DNA of 64,000 nt, from positions 1-64,000 of the forward strand of contig NZ_FZPH01000025.1 in assembly GCF_900188485.1 (NCBI RefSeq), read 5' to 3'. The notes beneath the pieces are model-generated. The model saw only the letters and a list, made by a program, of their open reading frames with translations, was not told where the DNA came from and did not search any database. Of the stretch, positions 25,012 to 32,755 are shown piece after piece (positions within the stretch are counted from its first letter, which is position 1; the number at the start of each line of letters is the position of its first letter). Both the position numbers and the translations under genes were made by a program. Origin of the DNA: Asanoa hainanensis (GTDB taxonomy: Bacteria; Actinomycetota; Actinomycetes; Mycobacteriales; Micromonosporaceae).

Positions 25012-25299
25012 TTAAGCGGCGCGGGCGCTGGGCCGCTGTGCTCCGTATGGTCGGCGGCGCCGGATGGGCCGGCCGGTGGGCACGTGGGTGATCTCGGTGG
25101 CGCTGCCGGCGTCCTCGACCACCAGGGTGAGTGTCTCGTCGGTGTTGATCCGCCAGATCCGGGCAGCGAAGACGCCGTAGCAGGCGTCGAGGCAGTCGGC
25201 CAGGCTGACCGGTCGCCCGTCGCGCCACCGCTCGTAGAACTGGTTGCCCCAACTGAAGCAGTAGAGGCCGCTGGCCCCGTCCTGGCGATCGGCGGTCAT
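25012..25299 (-). CDS. Small hypothetical protein
   Basis: This 95-residue protein has an N-terminal segment GLYCFSWGNQFYERWRDG, a Cys/Asp middle (LADCLDACYGVF) and a basic tail. The ATG at 25299 overlaps the stop of the upstream gene (ATGA). The DNA encoding the WGNQFYERWRDG part (25215-25264) is repeated almost exactly inside the giant gene at 57856-57905, where it is read on the opposite strand. No function assigned. Confidence 0.6.
   Translation of the reverse strand: MTADRQDGASGLYCFSWGNQFYERWRDGRPVSLADCLDACYGVFAARIWRINTDETLTLVVEDAGSATEITHVPTGRPIRRRRPYGAQRPSARAA
25215..25264. repeat. 50-bp duplicate, copy 1
   Basis: 49 of 50 bases match 57856-57905 in direct orientation. Here the segment is antisense to the small gene at 25012-25299. 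Confidence 0.9.
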
Positions 25300-26258
25300 C
25301 GGGCCAGCTCCGCGTGCGGCGCGGCGGCCGCGGCGGCGTACCGGGTGGTGCGGGTCTCCTCGTAGCTCAGACCGAGGTCGCGGACGTGCTGGATCACCTG
25401 GTCGAGGCCTGCGTCGGTGACGCAGCTCCATTGGCCGTTGTCCAGGCTGATGTCACGCAGCTCGCCGGGTGCGCCCTTCCATCGCCCGAACCAGGACGCC
25501 CGCAGGCCGAGCAGCGGACCCAACCCCCGGAACTGGTCCTCGCTCATGCCCAGGACCAGCAGGCCGCGCTCGGTCGTGACACCCCCGATCGGCAGGCGCT
25601 CCCAGGTCTCACCGTCGGGCCAGTGTCCAGGCCCGCTGGCGTCGACCCCGACGGCGGGGCGGCCGTCGACCAGCACGGTCAGGGTGTCATCGCCGACCAC
25701 CACGAGCCGATCGGGTTGCCGCCCGGGCACCTCGATGACTACCTCCCGCCCGATGCCCGGTGAAGGGGTGTACGCGAGCGCGGCGTTGACCGCCGAGGCA
25801 ATATCCAGCGCGACCAGGCGCGCGGGCGGATCGTCAGTATCGCGAGGGTCCATGGTGGAGTGCCGGAACGCGGAGCGGTCGAGGTCGGCGGGAACCAGGA
25901 TCACCTGGTCGAGGGCGATCTCGATGCGGTCGCCGAGGTTGCGCGTGGCCGAGCCGCCCACGGCGTCCAGCGCTAGGGCCTCGGGCGTGTCGGCGAGCAG
26001 GTCGCCGAACCACAGCAGCTCGCCGGCCGGGCCGCGTACCGCCTCAAGGCTCACGCCCAGCCGGTCGCCGTCGAGGTCCCACGCAAAGAATATGGTCTGC
26101 GCGCCCGGCACGGCCTGCGCGACCAGGCGCGCGGCCCGGCCGGCGGCGAGGGTGAACGCCCGGTCCGTCGCGTGGGCGATCGTGGTGTGCTCACGGGCGA
26201 TTGCCAAGTCGAGGGCGTCGACCGGGTCGACTCCGGGGACGGTGTCGAGTTGGGGCAT
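25296..26258 (-). CDS. Hypothetical protein, 320 aa
   Basis: No family recognised. The N-terminal half looks like an alpha/beta fold (TIFFAWDLDGDRLGVSLEAV), and the second half has beta-rich stretches (VVIEVPGRQPDRLVVVGDDTL) and a Trp-rich ASWFGRWKGAPGEL. A polyalanine run precedes the C-terminus. The ATG at 26258 has GGAAGGAG upstream and lies 63 bp from E9. Its stop overlaps the next start. It is probably soluble and cytoplasmic. Confidence 0.6.
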   Translation of the reverse strand: MPQLDTVPGVDPVDALDLAIAREHTTIAHATDRAFTLAAGRAARLVAQAVPGAQTIFFAWDLDGDRLGVSLEAVRGPAGELLWFGDLLADTPEALALDAVGGSATRNLGDRIEIALDQVILVPADLDRSAFRHSTMDPRDTDDPPARLVALDIASAVNAALAYTPSPGIGREVVIEVPGRQPDRLVVVGDDTLTVLVDGRPAVGVDASGPGHWPDGETWERLPIGGVTTERGLLVLGMSEDQFRGLGPLLGLRASWFGRWKGAPGELRDISLDNGQWSCVTDAGLDQVIQHVRDLGLSYEETRTTRYAAAAAAPHAELAR

Positions 26259-26320
26259 GGCGCTCCTTCCACGTAGGGACTTCTGGGTGCAGCGGGTCCG
26301 GTTGCCGACCAGACCGTGCA

Positions 26321-26334
26321 TCAATAATGATACC
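26321..26334 (-). promoter_or_regulatory. Shared element E9
   Basis: GGTATCATTATTGA on the minus strand with TCCACAATAG starting 16 bp upstream. The leader block CCAGAAGTCC is at 26277-26286. It lies 63 bp before the start at 26258. Confidence 0.75.
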
Positions 26335-26400
26335 CCTAATCTATTGTGGACGGTAGTCGGGCCCGGCACGCAACCTGCGAAAACGGTTGCCAAGAAACGG

Positions 26401-26432
26401 CCGAACGCCGCCCAATCGGGGGCGGCGTTCGG
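26401..26432 (-). terminator. Perfect 13-bp hairpin terminator
   Basis: CCGAACGCCGCCC and GGGCGGCGTTCGG form a stem with a 6-nt loop. It ends the operon that runs from 29172 down to 26462, just before the E9 region. Confidence 0.75.
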
Positions 26433-26461
26433 TTGGGTGTCGCGGTAGCCGGTCGGCTCGG

Positions 26462-26713
26462 TTACTCCCGCCAGGGCTCCTCGTCCTCGCCTTCCTCGCG
26501 TGGCTTCGGGAGCCGCACGCCTGCCGTAGCGAACGCGGCGAGAATTTCCTCCCAGCCTCGCGCGGCGGCGTGGCCGGGGTTCGGGTCGTCGTCGTCGAGG
26601 GCCTGCTCGACAATGTCGAGGATCCGCTCGGTCAGGTGGGTGCGGGCATCGACCCTCAGCGCGCGCAGCGAGCGCTGGGCGTCGGTTCGGGCGGGCTTGG
26701 GCTGGTAGGGCAC
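26462..26713 (-). CDS. Small hypothetical protein
   Basis: This 83-residue, helical, strongly acidic protein (LDDDDPNPGHAAARGWEEILAAFATAG) ends in EEGEDEEPWRE. The GTG at 26713 lies 5 nt after the previous stop, with AGGAGG overlapping the end of that gene. It is the last gene before the perfect hairpin terminator. No family recognised. Confidence 0.55.
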   Translation of the reverse strand: MPYQPKPARTDAQRSLRALRVDARTHLTERILDIVEQALDDDDPNPGHAAARGWEEILAAFATAGVRLPKPREEGEDEEPWRE

Positions 26714-26718
26714 GGTGA

Positions 26719-27402
26719 TCAGTCCTCCTTGTTGTTGGTCGAGGTGAAGGTCACGCCGGCGCCGGCGAAGACCCTGTCGAGGTCCTGCCAGCGGTCCGGG
26801 TTCCACTCGGTGCCAGGCTCGCCTTCGCCGTCGATGTCGCCGAACTCCATCGCCATGTAGACCCGGTCCAGCATGCGCAGCCGCACGGCGAACGGCAGGC
26901 GGGCCAACGCGCGTTGTCCATCGGTGCGGCCCGGGGGCGGCTCGTAGCCGTTCGCGTCGACGGCGGCCGGCCAGGTGGTCGCGGGCAGGTAGACGTGGGC
27001 GCGGCCGTCGACCACGGCGATCCGGTAGACGAACGGGTCGCCGTTGCCGGTGTACTCGCCGTGCAGATACCCGTCGAAGGTCCGCCGCTGCCCATCGGGA
27101 GTGGTCCCAAACGCGTCGACAATTTCCTGCACCGCCGCCGCGAGGTCGGCCGAACCGCCCTCGGTCCACCCGTCGGTGCCGACTGCGATCGCGATGCCGT
27201 GCCCGGCCGGACCGTCGCTGACGCCTAGGTTGTTCGCCGTGCCGGATGCGACCGCCAGGTAGACACCGCTGCGCATCGCGTCGCTACGGGGTCGCACCTC
27301 GGCGCACATGTCGATGTCACGCTCGGGCAAGGCAGTGATCTCGGCGGGTGTGATCGGCGGCGCGATCGTCAACTCGCCGATGATCGCGTGCGGGTCGTTC
27401 AT
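26719..27402 (-). CDS. Hypothetical protein, 227 aa
   Basis: The protein starts at an ATG with GAGGAGG 9 nt upstream. It has an IxxELTIAPPITPAEI start, a Gly/Ala-rich beta segment (GVYLAVASGTANNLGV), a repeated YxHGEYTGNGDPFVYRIAV core and a helical C-terminus (RLRMLDRVYMAMEFGD). No catalytic motif seen. It is in the middle of the minus-strand block that begins at 29172. Confidence 0.55.
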   Translation of the reverse strand: MNDPHAIIGELTIAPPITPAEITALPERDIDMCAEVRPRSDAMRSGVYLAVASGTANNLGVSDGPAGHGIAIAVGTDGWTEGGSADLAAAVQEIVDAFGTTPDGQRRTFDGYLHGEYTGNGDPFVYRIAVVDGRAHVYLPATTWPAAVDANGYEPPPGRTDGQRALARLPFAVRLRMLDRVYMAMEFGDIDGEGEPGTEWNPDRWQDLDRVFAGAGVTFTSTNNKED

Positions 27403-27559
27403 GAAGAGGGTCCTCCTCGTCATCGATGGAGCCCGGGCTGTCCGGGCATCCTGCGGGGCGCTGCGGGTCTTTGCCGTCGTCGTCAGGTCAGGCGGCGGCG
27501 TGCCGCGTCGGCTTCCGTGTCGTCTTGTTGTCGGTCGTCGTCGGCTGGTGCTTGTTCCT

Positions 27560-28165
27560 TCAGAACAGGCAGCCCTGCGGGTCAGCCTGTTCGGCGACGG
27601 TGCCGCCGAAGCTTCGGTTGCAGTCCGGGCAGGCGTCGCTGCGCTTGACACGGCCCTTGCTGTCGAGCCGGACCGCGCCGGCTGCGTCGCCCAGCAGCCC
27701 GTCCGCGGTCGGTCGGTACAGGTCCCAGGCGCGATCCCACGCGGCGCACACCTTGAAGACGGCGCCGCACCTGCACGCCCACACGGGCAGCGCCCGTTCG
27801 TATTCACACTGCCACCAGCCCATGAAGTGATGGGCCAGCTCCTTCCAGTTCCAGACCGGGCAGTCTTCGCACGGTCCCGCCCGCCACAGCACGATGAGCT
27901 CGGCGAGAACCCAGTCCGGCCACTCGTCCGCCTCCGGGTCGAGGTAGCTGTGCCGAACAGCCAGGTGCTCGGCGGCAGCGTCCACAACCTCCCCGAGCGG
28001 GGTAAGCGCGTCGCTGACGGTGAGCAGTCCTGCCGGCGACGCGGTCACCGGGTTGAGGCACACGCCGGCATGAAAACGCCCGCACAGCTCGCATCCAGCC
28101 GGGCTCACCCACTCGTGAGGCACCGACAGCGGTGCGCCACTGCGAACGCGTTCGGTCCGGGACAT
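27560..28165 (-). CDS. Multi-zinc-knuckle hypothetical protein
   Basis: This 201-residue protein has four cysteine groups: CELCGRFHAGVC near residue 25, CEDC near residue 99, CRCGAVFKVC near residue 131 and CPDCNRSFGG near residue 178. The arrangement suggests two to three zinc sites and a nucleic-acid-binding role. Between them lies a Trp-rich stretch (HHFMGWWQCEYERA). GGAGGAGAACC precedes the ATG. No named family recognised. Confidence 0.6.
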   Translation of the reverse strand: MSRTERVRSGAPLSVPHEWVSPAGCELCGRFHAGVCLNPVTASPAGLLTVSDALTPLGEVVDAAAEHLAVRHSYLDPEADEWPDWVLAELIVLWRAGPCEDCPVWNWKELAHHFMGWWQCEYERALPVWACRCGAVFKVCAAWDRAWDLYRPTADGLLGDAAGAVRLDSKGRVKRSDACPDCNRSFGGTVAEQADPQGCLF

Positions 28166-28217
28166 GGTTCTCCTCCGTGCCGGTGGGCTTCCTGGATGCC
28201 GTGCCTGGGGTGGACGG

Positions 28218-28442
28218 CTAGATCGGTGAGTAGTCCCGGAACGCGCTCCCGATCGGCGCCTCCAGCACGATGATGTCCTCGTCAGGGTCGAGGAAGTCGC
28301 GTTCGGCGCGGGTGTGGTCGCAGTGGCGCTGCCAGGCGGCCATCATGGCGTCGCGCGCCTCTTTCTCGGTGGCTCCGGTCGTCACGAAGCGGTAGTGGCT
28401 CGTGAAGACGAGGGCCACGGCTACGGTCGGCTGGTCGGTCAT
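28218..28442 (-). CDS. Small hypothetical protein, 74 aa
   Basis: It starts MTDQPTVAVALVFTSHYRF, a beta strand followed by an ATEKEARDAMMAAWQRH helix and an acidic segment (DPDEDIIVLEAPIG). It is likely a small alpha/beta domain. The ribosome binding site (AAGGGG) is weak. No function assigned. Confidence 0.5.
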   Translation of the reverse strand: MTDQPTVAVALVFTSHYRFVTTGATEKEARDAMMAAWQRHCDHTRAERDFLDPDEDIIVLEAPIGSAFRDYSPI

Positions 28443-28543
28443 GCCTCAGATCCCCTTCGCGGGCGATGTCGGCTGGTCGGGCGTGCACCGCACGGTCCGG
28501 GCCCTGGCTGATCCAAGGTCCGGGCCGCACGGATGGCGCCCGG

Positions 28544-28771
28544 TCAGCGCGCTGTAGGCCGGCGCCGTGGCTGGTTGCGCAGGGTTGAGTCAAAGCCGAG
28601 CGCGTCCAACTCGTCGCCGGATAGCGGCTGCGAGGGGTCGGCGCGTTGTGCCTGGGCGTCGACCAGGTCGTCGATGTCAGCAGGGGTGAGCGGCTGAAGG
28701 CCGGTGAAGGTGCCCGCGTTGGTGAGGACCGCCCGGGCCGCCTCTCGCTGAGCGGTGGTGGGCCGGCTCAT
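28544..28771 (-). CDS. Small hypothetical protein, 75 aa
   Basis: This helical protein (TTAQREAARAVLTNAG) has an acidic middle (TPADIDDLVDAQ) and a basic tail (RNQPRRRPTAR). The ATG at 28771 overlaps the stop of the upstream gene (ATGA), so it is co-translated. No family recognised. Confidence 0.5.
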   Translation of the reverse strand: MSRPTTAQREAARAVLTNAGTFTGLQPLTPADIDDLVDAQAQRADPSQPLSGDELDALGFDSTLRNQPRRRPTAR

Positions 28772-29172
28772 CGCAGGTACGCCGTGGCGACGGTGATGGC
28801 CGCGTCGAAGACCGGGGTACCTCGGTCCTCGTTCTCGTAGATGCCGTCCAGGAGGTTCGCCAGCCGGATCAGGTTGTGGGAGACGGCGTCGGCTGCGGTC
28901 GCCTCTTGCATCGCGGCCCAGAGCGCGTTCGCCTCTTCGGCCACGTCCTCGCAGACCCGGTCGTCACCCTTGACCGCCTCGACCAACTTCTGGACCGCTG
29001 TGGCGACCTCGGCGCCGATGGGGGGTGGGGTGCCGAGGCAGCTCTCGCGGATCTCTTCCGCTGCTTGGGCGATTCCCGGCTCGGCGGTGTCGAGCTTCGG
29101 GGCCACTGCGCTGTGTTCGTCGGCCCCGAGGCCTGCTTGAGGTAGGTCCTGGGCCAAGTTCGGGTTCGCCAC
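28768..29172 (-). CDS. Hypothetical helical protein, 134 aa
   Basis: It starts at GTG with AAGGAG upstream. An almost entirely helical, acidic protein (EVATAVQKLVEAVKGDDRV, VAEEANALWAAMQEAT, NLIRLANLLDGIYENE). It heads the minus-strand block down to 26462. A copy of the shared element (E10) lies 39 bp upstream but in the reverse orientation. Function unknown. Confidence 0.55.
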   Translation of the reverse strand: MANPNLAQDLPQAGLGADEHSAVAPKLDTAEPGIAQAAEEIRESCLGTPPPIGAEVATAVQKLVEAVKGDDRVCEDVAEEANALWAAMQEATAADAVSHNLIRLANLLDGIYENEDRGTPVFDAAITVATAYLR

Positions 29173-29210
29173 CTGTCGTCTCCTTCGCTCGTCCGACCAT
29201 TCACATAAAG

Positions 29211-29224
29211 GGTATCATTATAGG
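29211..29224 (+). promoter_or_regulatory. Shared element E10
   Basis: GGTATCATTATAGG on the plus strand. The nearest gene it faces is mobC, about 600 bp away. The nearest gene start is the minus-strand 29172, for which the element is reversed. The core TATCATTATA is a near-palindrome (8 of 10), so it might work as an operator in either direction. It marks the right end of the island. Confidence 0.6.
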
Positions 29225-29721
29225 CCGCCTGCGTCGACCCCCTCCAAGAGCCGCAAAATGCCGGCTCGCTTCCCAGATGCCGGTGTGCCGGTGACTCTCA
29301 GACCCCGGGTCCGCGGCGACGATCGCGAGCACGTCTTGGATCGGGCGCGCTGAGGCCCGCTCGCGTTGGTGGCCCCCCCGCTCGCGGCCGCGCGAGGCCA
29401 GGCGCCTCCCGCGTCGTCAATCCCGGCGGACACAGCGCTCCGCAGTGGCATGCCTCCCCAGGACCACGTGCTGCGTCACCGCTTCGAGCAACCCGCCCAC
29501 GCGGTCCAGGGCCGACTCCCTGATCCGGAAGCTGCGTGAGTCCCCTGTGGTCCGTGCACCAGCGGCCTGGAGCGTCTCCCGGCTCGACCGGCTGGGGCCG
29601 GTCGCGGCGCGTCAAGATCAACCAGGCGACCGGCCCGGCTCCGCCGGCGAGCTCTCAGACTGGCCACTACTGCGGTGGCCGCCCCCATCCATCGACCCGG
29701 CTGGGCCGGGGAGCAAGTTAT

Positions 29722-29740
29722 AGCTCCTGTAACAGGAGCT
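29722..29740. promoter_or_regulatory. Candidate oriT palindrome
   Basis: AGCTCCTGTAACAGGAGCT is a perfect 9+1+9 inverted repeat, followed by GGTCCGACC. It lies directly upstream of mobC and the relaxase gene, where relaxosomes usually assemble. A MobC operator is the alternative. Confidence 0.55.
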
Positions 29741-29822
29741 GGTCCGACCGGGCGCGGTCGGAGCCTGGAAGAGCGTGGCGCTCGTGGACCGTCAGCGAGT
29801 CCGCTAACGGTGGCAGCAACCG

Positions 29823-30269
29823 GTGACGACAACGCTCGGCGACATGGCGCATGGCGACACTCGAGTGCGGGAGGGTCGTGGCCGTGACCGGACCCACCTG
29901 TATCCGGGCCGGCCGCGGCGGATCGCTCCGAGCTTCACCGAACAGGAGATGGCCGACGTCCAGAAGGCGGCGGAAGACGCCGGTCTGACGCCGACCGGGT
30001 TTTTGGCCGAGGCGGGCTTGGCCGCCGCCCGGGGAACCCCGCCCGCGTCGCTCGACCGCGGCCGCGAGGGCCTGGCGCAGCTGCAGGCCGAGTTGTTCGA
30101 CGCGCGTGTCGCCGTCGGTCGGATTGGCACCAACCTCAACCAGGCCGTGGCCGCCCTGAACGCCACCGGGGCGGCCCCGGACTGGTTGATACAAGCCGTC
30201 GCGATGTGCGAGCGCAGGATGCAGGCCCTCGATGAGGTGATCTCGATGGTCGACCGGCGGCTCCAGTGA
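29823..30269 (+). CDS. mobC: MobC-like relaxosome accessory protein
   Basis: This 148-residue protein has a basic N-terminus, then a ribbon-helix-helix-like segment (RRIAPSFTEQEMADVQKAAEDAG) and the MobC signature VGRIGTNLNQAVAALN near residue 100. MobC proteins bind oriT, melt it locally and load the relaxase. The GTG at 29823 has no clear ribosome binding site; ATG at 29844 is an alternative. The end overlaps the relaxase start (GTGA). It probably binds the palindrome at 29722. Confidence 0.8.
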   Translation: MTTTLGDMAHGDTRVREGRGRDRTHLYPGRPRRIAPSFTEQEMADVQKAAEDAGLTPTGFLAEAGLAAARGTPPASLDRGREGLAQLQAELFDARVAVGRIGTNLNQAVAALNATGAAPDWLIQAVAMCERRMQALDEVISMVDRRLQ

Positions 30270-31738
30270 TCCCATCGATCCACAAGCGCGGTACCCGGGT
30301 CGGCGGGCTCATCCGCTACCTGTACGGGCCCGGTCGTCGAGAAGAACACCGCGACCCCCGGTTGGTGGCCGCGTGGGACGGCGCCGGACCGCTGTCCCGC
30401 CTCGAGCCGGTGGCGGGCCCGGGCGGCAAGCTCGATTTCACCCAACTGGTCGATCTGCTCGAGCAGCCTGTCCGGGCGGGCCGCAACCCACCGCAGCGCA
30501 CGGTGTGGCACACCTCCGTGCGTAATCACGCCTCCGACCGGACGCTGAGCGACCAGCAGTGGGCGCACATCGCCAGGGAGATGGTCGCCGGCTCCGGTCT
30601 GGCGCCCCACGGCGACACCCGGGCAGTGCGGTGGATCGCGGTCCGCCACGCCGACGACCACATCCACATCGTCGCCACCCTGGTCCGTCAGGACCGTCGC
30701 ACCGAGTGGGGACGCAACGACCGCTGGCGATGCCAGCGGACCGCCCGGGACCTTGAGGAGCGCTACGGTCTGCACCGGGTCGGGCCCGCCGACCGCACCG
30801 CCGACACCCGCGCCCACCGGGCCGAGGTCAACAAGGCCCGGCGCACCGGTCGCCGCGAACCCGCCCGTAACCGGCTGCGCCGGGAGGTGCGCTTCGCCGC
30901 GGCGGCCGCCGGATCCAGCGCCGAGTTCTTCGACCTGCTTCGGGCGGCGGGCCTGCAGGTCCGCCTGCGGCACAGCAGCACCGATCCCGGACAGGTCACC
31001 GGCTACGCGGTCGCCCTCGATGGGCACACCATCGCCGATGGCACGCCGGTCTGGTACGGCGGCGGCCGGCTGGCGCCCGACCTGACCCTGCCCCAGCTGC
31101 GGACCCGCTGGGACGAGACCTCGACCGGCGAGGCGGCCCCGCCACTGATCGAGCAGGCCGAGGTCTACCGGCAGGCCGCCGAGCAGGTGCGCGCCGCCGC
31201 CGAGGCCATCCGCCAGCGTGCCGCGGGTGGCCAGGGTGCCGCCGGCGCGGACGCGTACGCGGCCGCTGACGCCCTCACCGTCACCGCTCGAATGATGGAA
31301 GGCGACGACCCGCGAGGGCCGCTGCATCGCGCGGCCCGCGTGCTCGACCGAGCCACCCGCGAACCGTACCGGCGTCCGCTGCCGCGGACCCGCCGCGCCG
31401 AGGGCCTGCGGTCCATGTCGCGGCTGATGAAACTGGCCGGACAACTCAGCGACAACGCGGCCGTGTTCGAAGCACTCCGCATGGTCATGCAGATGTCGCT
31501 GCTGGCCGACGCCCTCGCCGACATGCGCGAAAGCCAACAACGCCTGCACCAGGCCCGCGCCGCCCGCGCCGCCGCCGGGCTGCTGCGCACCGCTGGCACC
31601 AGGCAGGGCACGACGTCGCCGGCCGTGGCGGACACGGGGGTAACGCCGCAGCCAACGCCACCGTCAACCCCTCCACCAACCGGCGCCCACGATCGTCGAC
31701 GTCAGGCCCGGTCCACCAACACGGGCCGCGGCAGGTGA
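30266..31738 (+). CDS. Relaxase / mobilization nuclease
   Basis: This 490-residue protein has the relaxase three-His metal motif in RHADDHIHIVATL (residues 127-139), with candidate catalytic tyrosines Y18 or Y20 in LIRYLYGPGR. This is the layout of MOBP-type relaxases of the relaxase/mobilization nuclease domain. It nicks oriT and stays bound to the 5' end during transfer. The C-terminal 200 residues are helical and Ala/Arg-rich, with no helicase or primase motif. The GTG start overlaps the mobC stop. Confidence 0.85.
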   Translation: MIPSIHKRGTRVGGLIRYLYGPGRREEHRDPRLVAAWDGAGPLSRLEPVAGPGGKLDFTQLVDLLEQPVRAGRNPPQRTVWHTSVRNHASDRTLSDQQWAHIAREMVAGSGLAPHGDTRAVRWIAVRHADDHIHIVATLVRQDRRTEWGRNDRWRCQRTARDLEERYGLHRVGPADRTADTRAHRAEVNKARRTGRREPARNRLRREVRFAAAAAGSSAEFFDLLRAAGLQVRLRHSSTDPGQVTGYAVALDGHTIADGTPVWYGGGRLAPDLTLPQLRTRWDETSTGEAAPPLIEQAEVYRQAAEQVRAAAEAIRQRAAGGQGAAGADAYAAADALTVTARMMEGDDPRGPLHRAARVLDRATREPYRRPLPRTRRAEGLRSMSRLMKLAGQLSDNAAVFEALRMVMQMSLLADALADMRESQQRLHQARAARAAAGLLRTAGTRQGTTSPAVADTGVTPQPTPPSTPPPTGAHDRRRQARSTNTGRGR

Positions 31739-31759
31739 CGCGACCCCGGGGAGGGGTAG

Positions 31760-32755
31760 ATGGATCGGATCGGGCAAGACCAACACGCCGACCTGGCCGC
31801 TGAGCTCGGCCAGCGAGTCGGCCAAGGCATCGCCGTGCTCTCGACGCTCACGGAGGCCAGCGCTCGGCTGGCCGCCGAGGAGATGCGCCGGCGGGCACGA
31901 CGGGAGGAGCAACAGCACACCGACGAGGACAGACGAGACCGGGATGCGCAGAGGCTGGCGGGCGAGAGCGACAAGCTGGCCCAGTACGCGGCCCGGCAGC
32001 GCGTGGAGCACGACCAACGGGTGGTCGGGCAGGCAGCCGATCCGGATTGGCTGGCTCGAGCGGACCTGTTGGACCTCGCCACGGTCTGGCGCACGGCGCG
32101 GGCACGCGAGCATGAAGGGCCCGAGTACGCCGAGGCCGCCGAGCGCGTCGAGGAGCGGTTGCGGCAGATGTATCCGCGGCCGATGGACCTCTACGACCAG
32201 AGAGTGAGCGCGGGTGTGCCACGCGCCGACGCGATGCGCACCGCGGCGCAGGAGATGGCCCGCACTCCGGTGATGCGGGCCCACGGCGGCGGCCGGGCGG
32301 CGGCCTTGCACCCCGGCGACGTAGCGATCGGGGAAGCGGCTTTCGCCGCCGCTGTCACCGACGAGCAGATCCGGTTGTCCACCGGCGTCGACCCGCGTGA
32401 CTACGCCGAACAACTGGACCAGCTCGGCGCCGGCGGTGCCGCTGCCGCGCAGGCGCTGCGTGAAACCCTCGCCGCCCGAGCCGGGCAGGACCTCGCCGAC
32501 GGCCGCAGCGACGCGGCCACGCCCGACAACCCGGCGACCGCCGTCAACGAACACACGACCGGCCTGGTCGACCACAAGCGCGCCACCGCGGACGGCGAGC
32601 GTGACAGTGCCGCCGCCGGCACCCGTAACGCCGCGCAGCTCGCCGCGGAGTGGTACCCGGAGGGACTCAACCACCCCGCGGCCCTGCCCGGACACGTGGC
32701 TGGCAAACGCCCGGCCGCCACCAGCCCGACGCGCACGGCAGGGAGGACCCGATGA
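31760..32755 (+). CDS. Transfer-region hypothetical protein with WYP tail
   Basis: This 331-residue, mostly helical protein has a coiled-coil-like segment (AAEEMRRRARREEQQHTDEDRRD) near residues 36-58 and an Ala-rich middle. Near its C-terminus is NAAQLAAEWYPEG, a pattern also present near the end of the 33680-35224 product (SPAKLAGQWYPQS). GGGGAGGGG precedes the ATG. Its stop overlaps the DUF4913 start. Its place after the relaxase suggests a DNA-transfer role, perhaps as a transported or docking protein; this is not shown by sequence. Confidence 0.65.
   Translation: MDRIGQDQHADLAAELGQRVGQGIAVLSTLTEASARLAAEEMRRRARREEQQHTDEDRRDRDAQRLAGESDKLAQYAARQRVEHDQRVVGQAADPDWLARADLLDLATVWRTARAREHEGPEYAEAAERVEERLRQMYPRPMDLYDQRVSAGVPRADAMRTAAQEMARTPVMRAHGGGRAAALHPGDVAIGEAAFAAAVTDEQIRLSTGVDPRDYAEQLDQLGAGGAAAAQALRETLAARAGQDLADGRSDAATPDNPATAVNEHTTGLVDHKRATADGERDSAAAGTRNAAQLAAEWYPEGLNHPAALPGHVAGKRPAATSPTRTAGRTR

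Larger units (their letters stand above)
29173..29822. other. Intergenic region upstream of mobC, likely oriT
   Basis: No convincing gene. It holds E10 and a perfect 19-bp palindrome 83 bp before mobC. Position and structure make this the best place for the transfer origin. Confidence 0.55.

Noticed and set aside
29225-29822. Small plus-strand frame after E10 (ATG at 29259, 31 codons)
   Set aside because: No ribosome binding site, stop soon after, composition unremarkable.
29804-31549. 581-codon minus-strand frame opposite mobC and the relaxase
   Set aside because: The plus-strand genes have clear families and coupled starts; the antisense frame is a GC-driven shadow.
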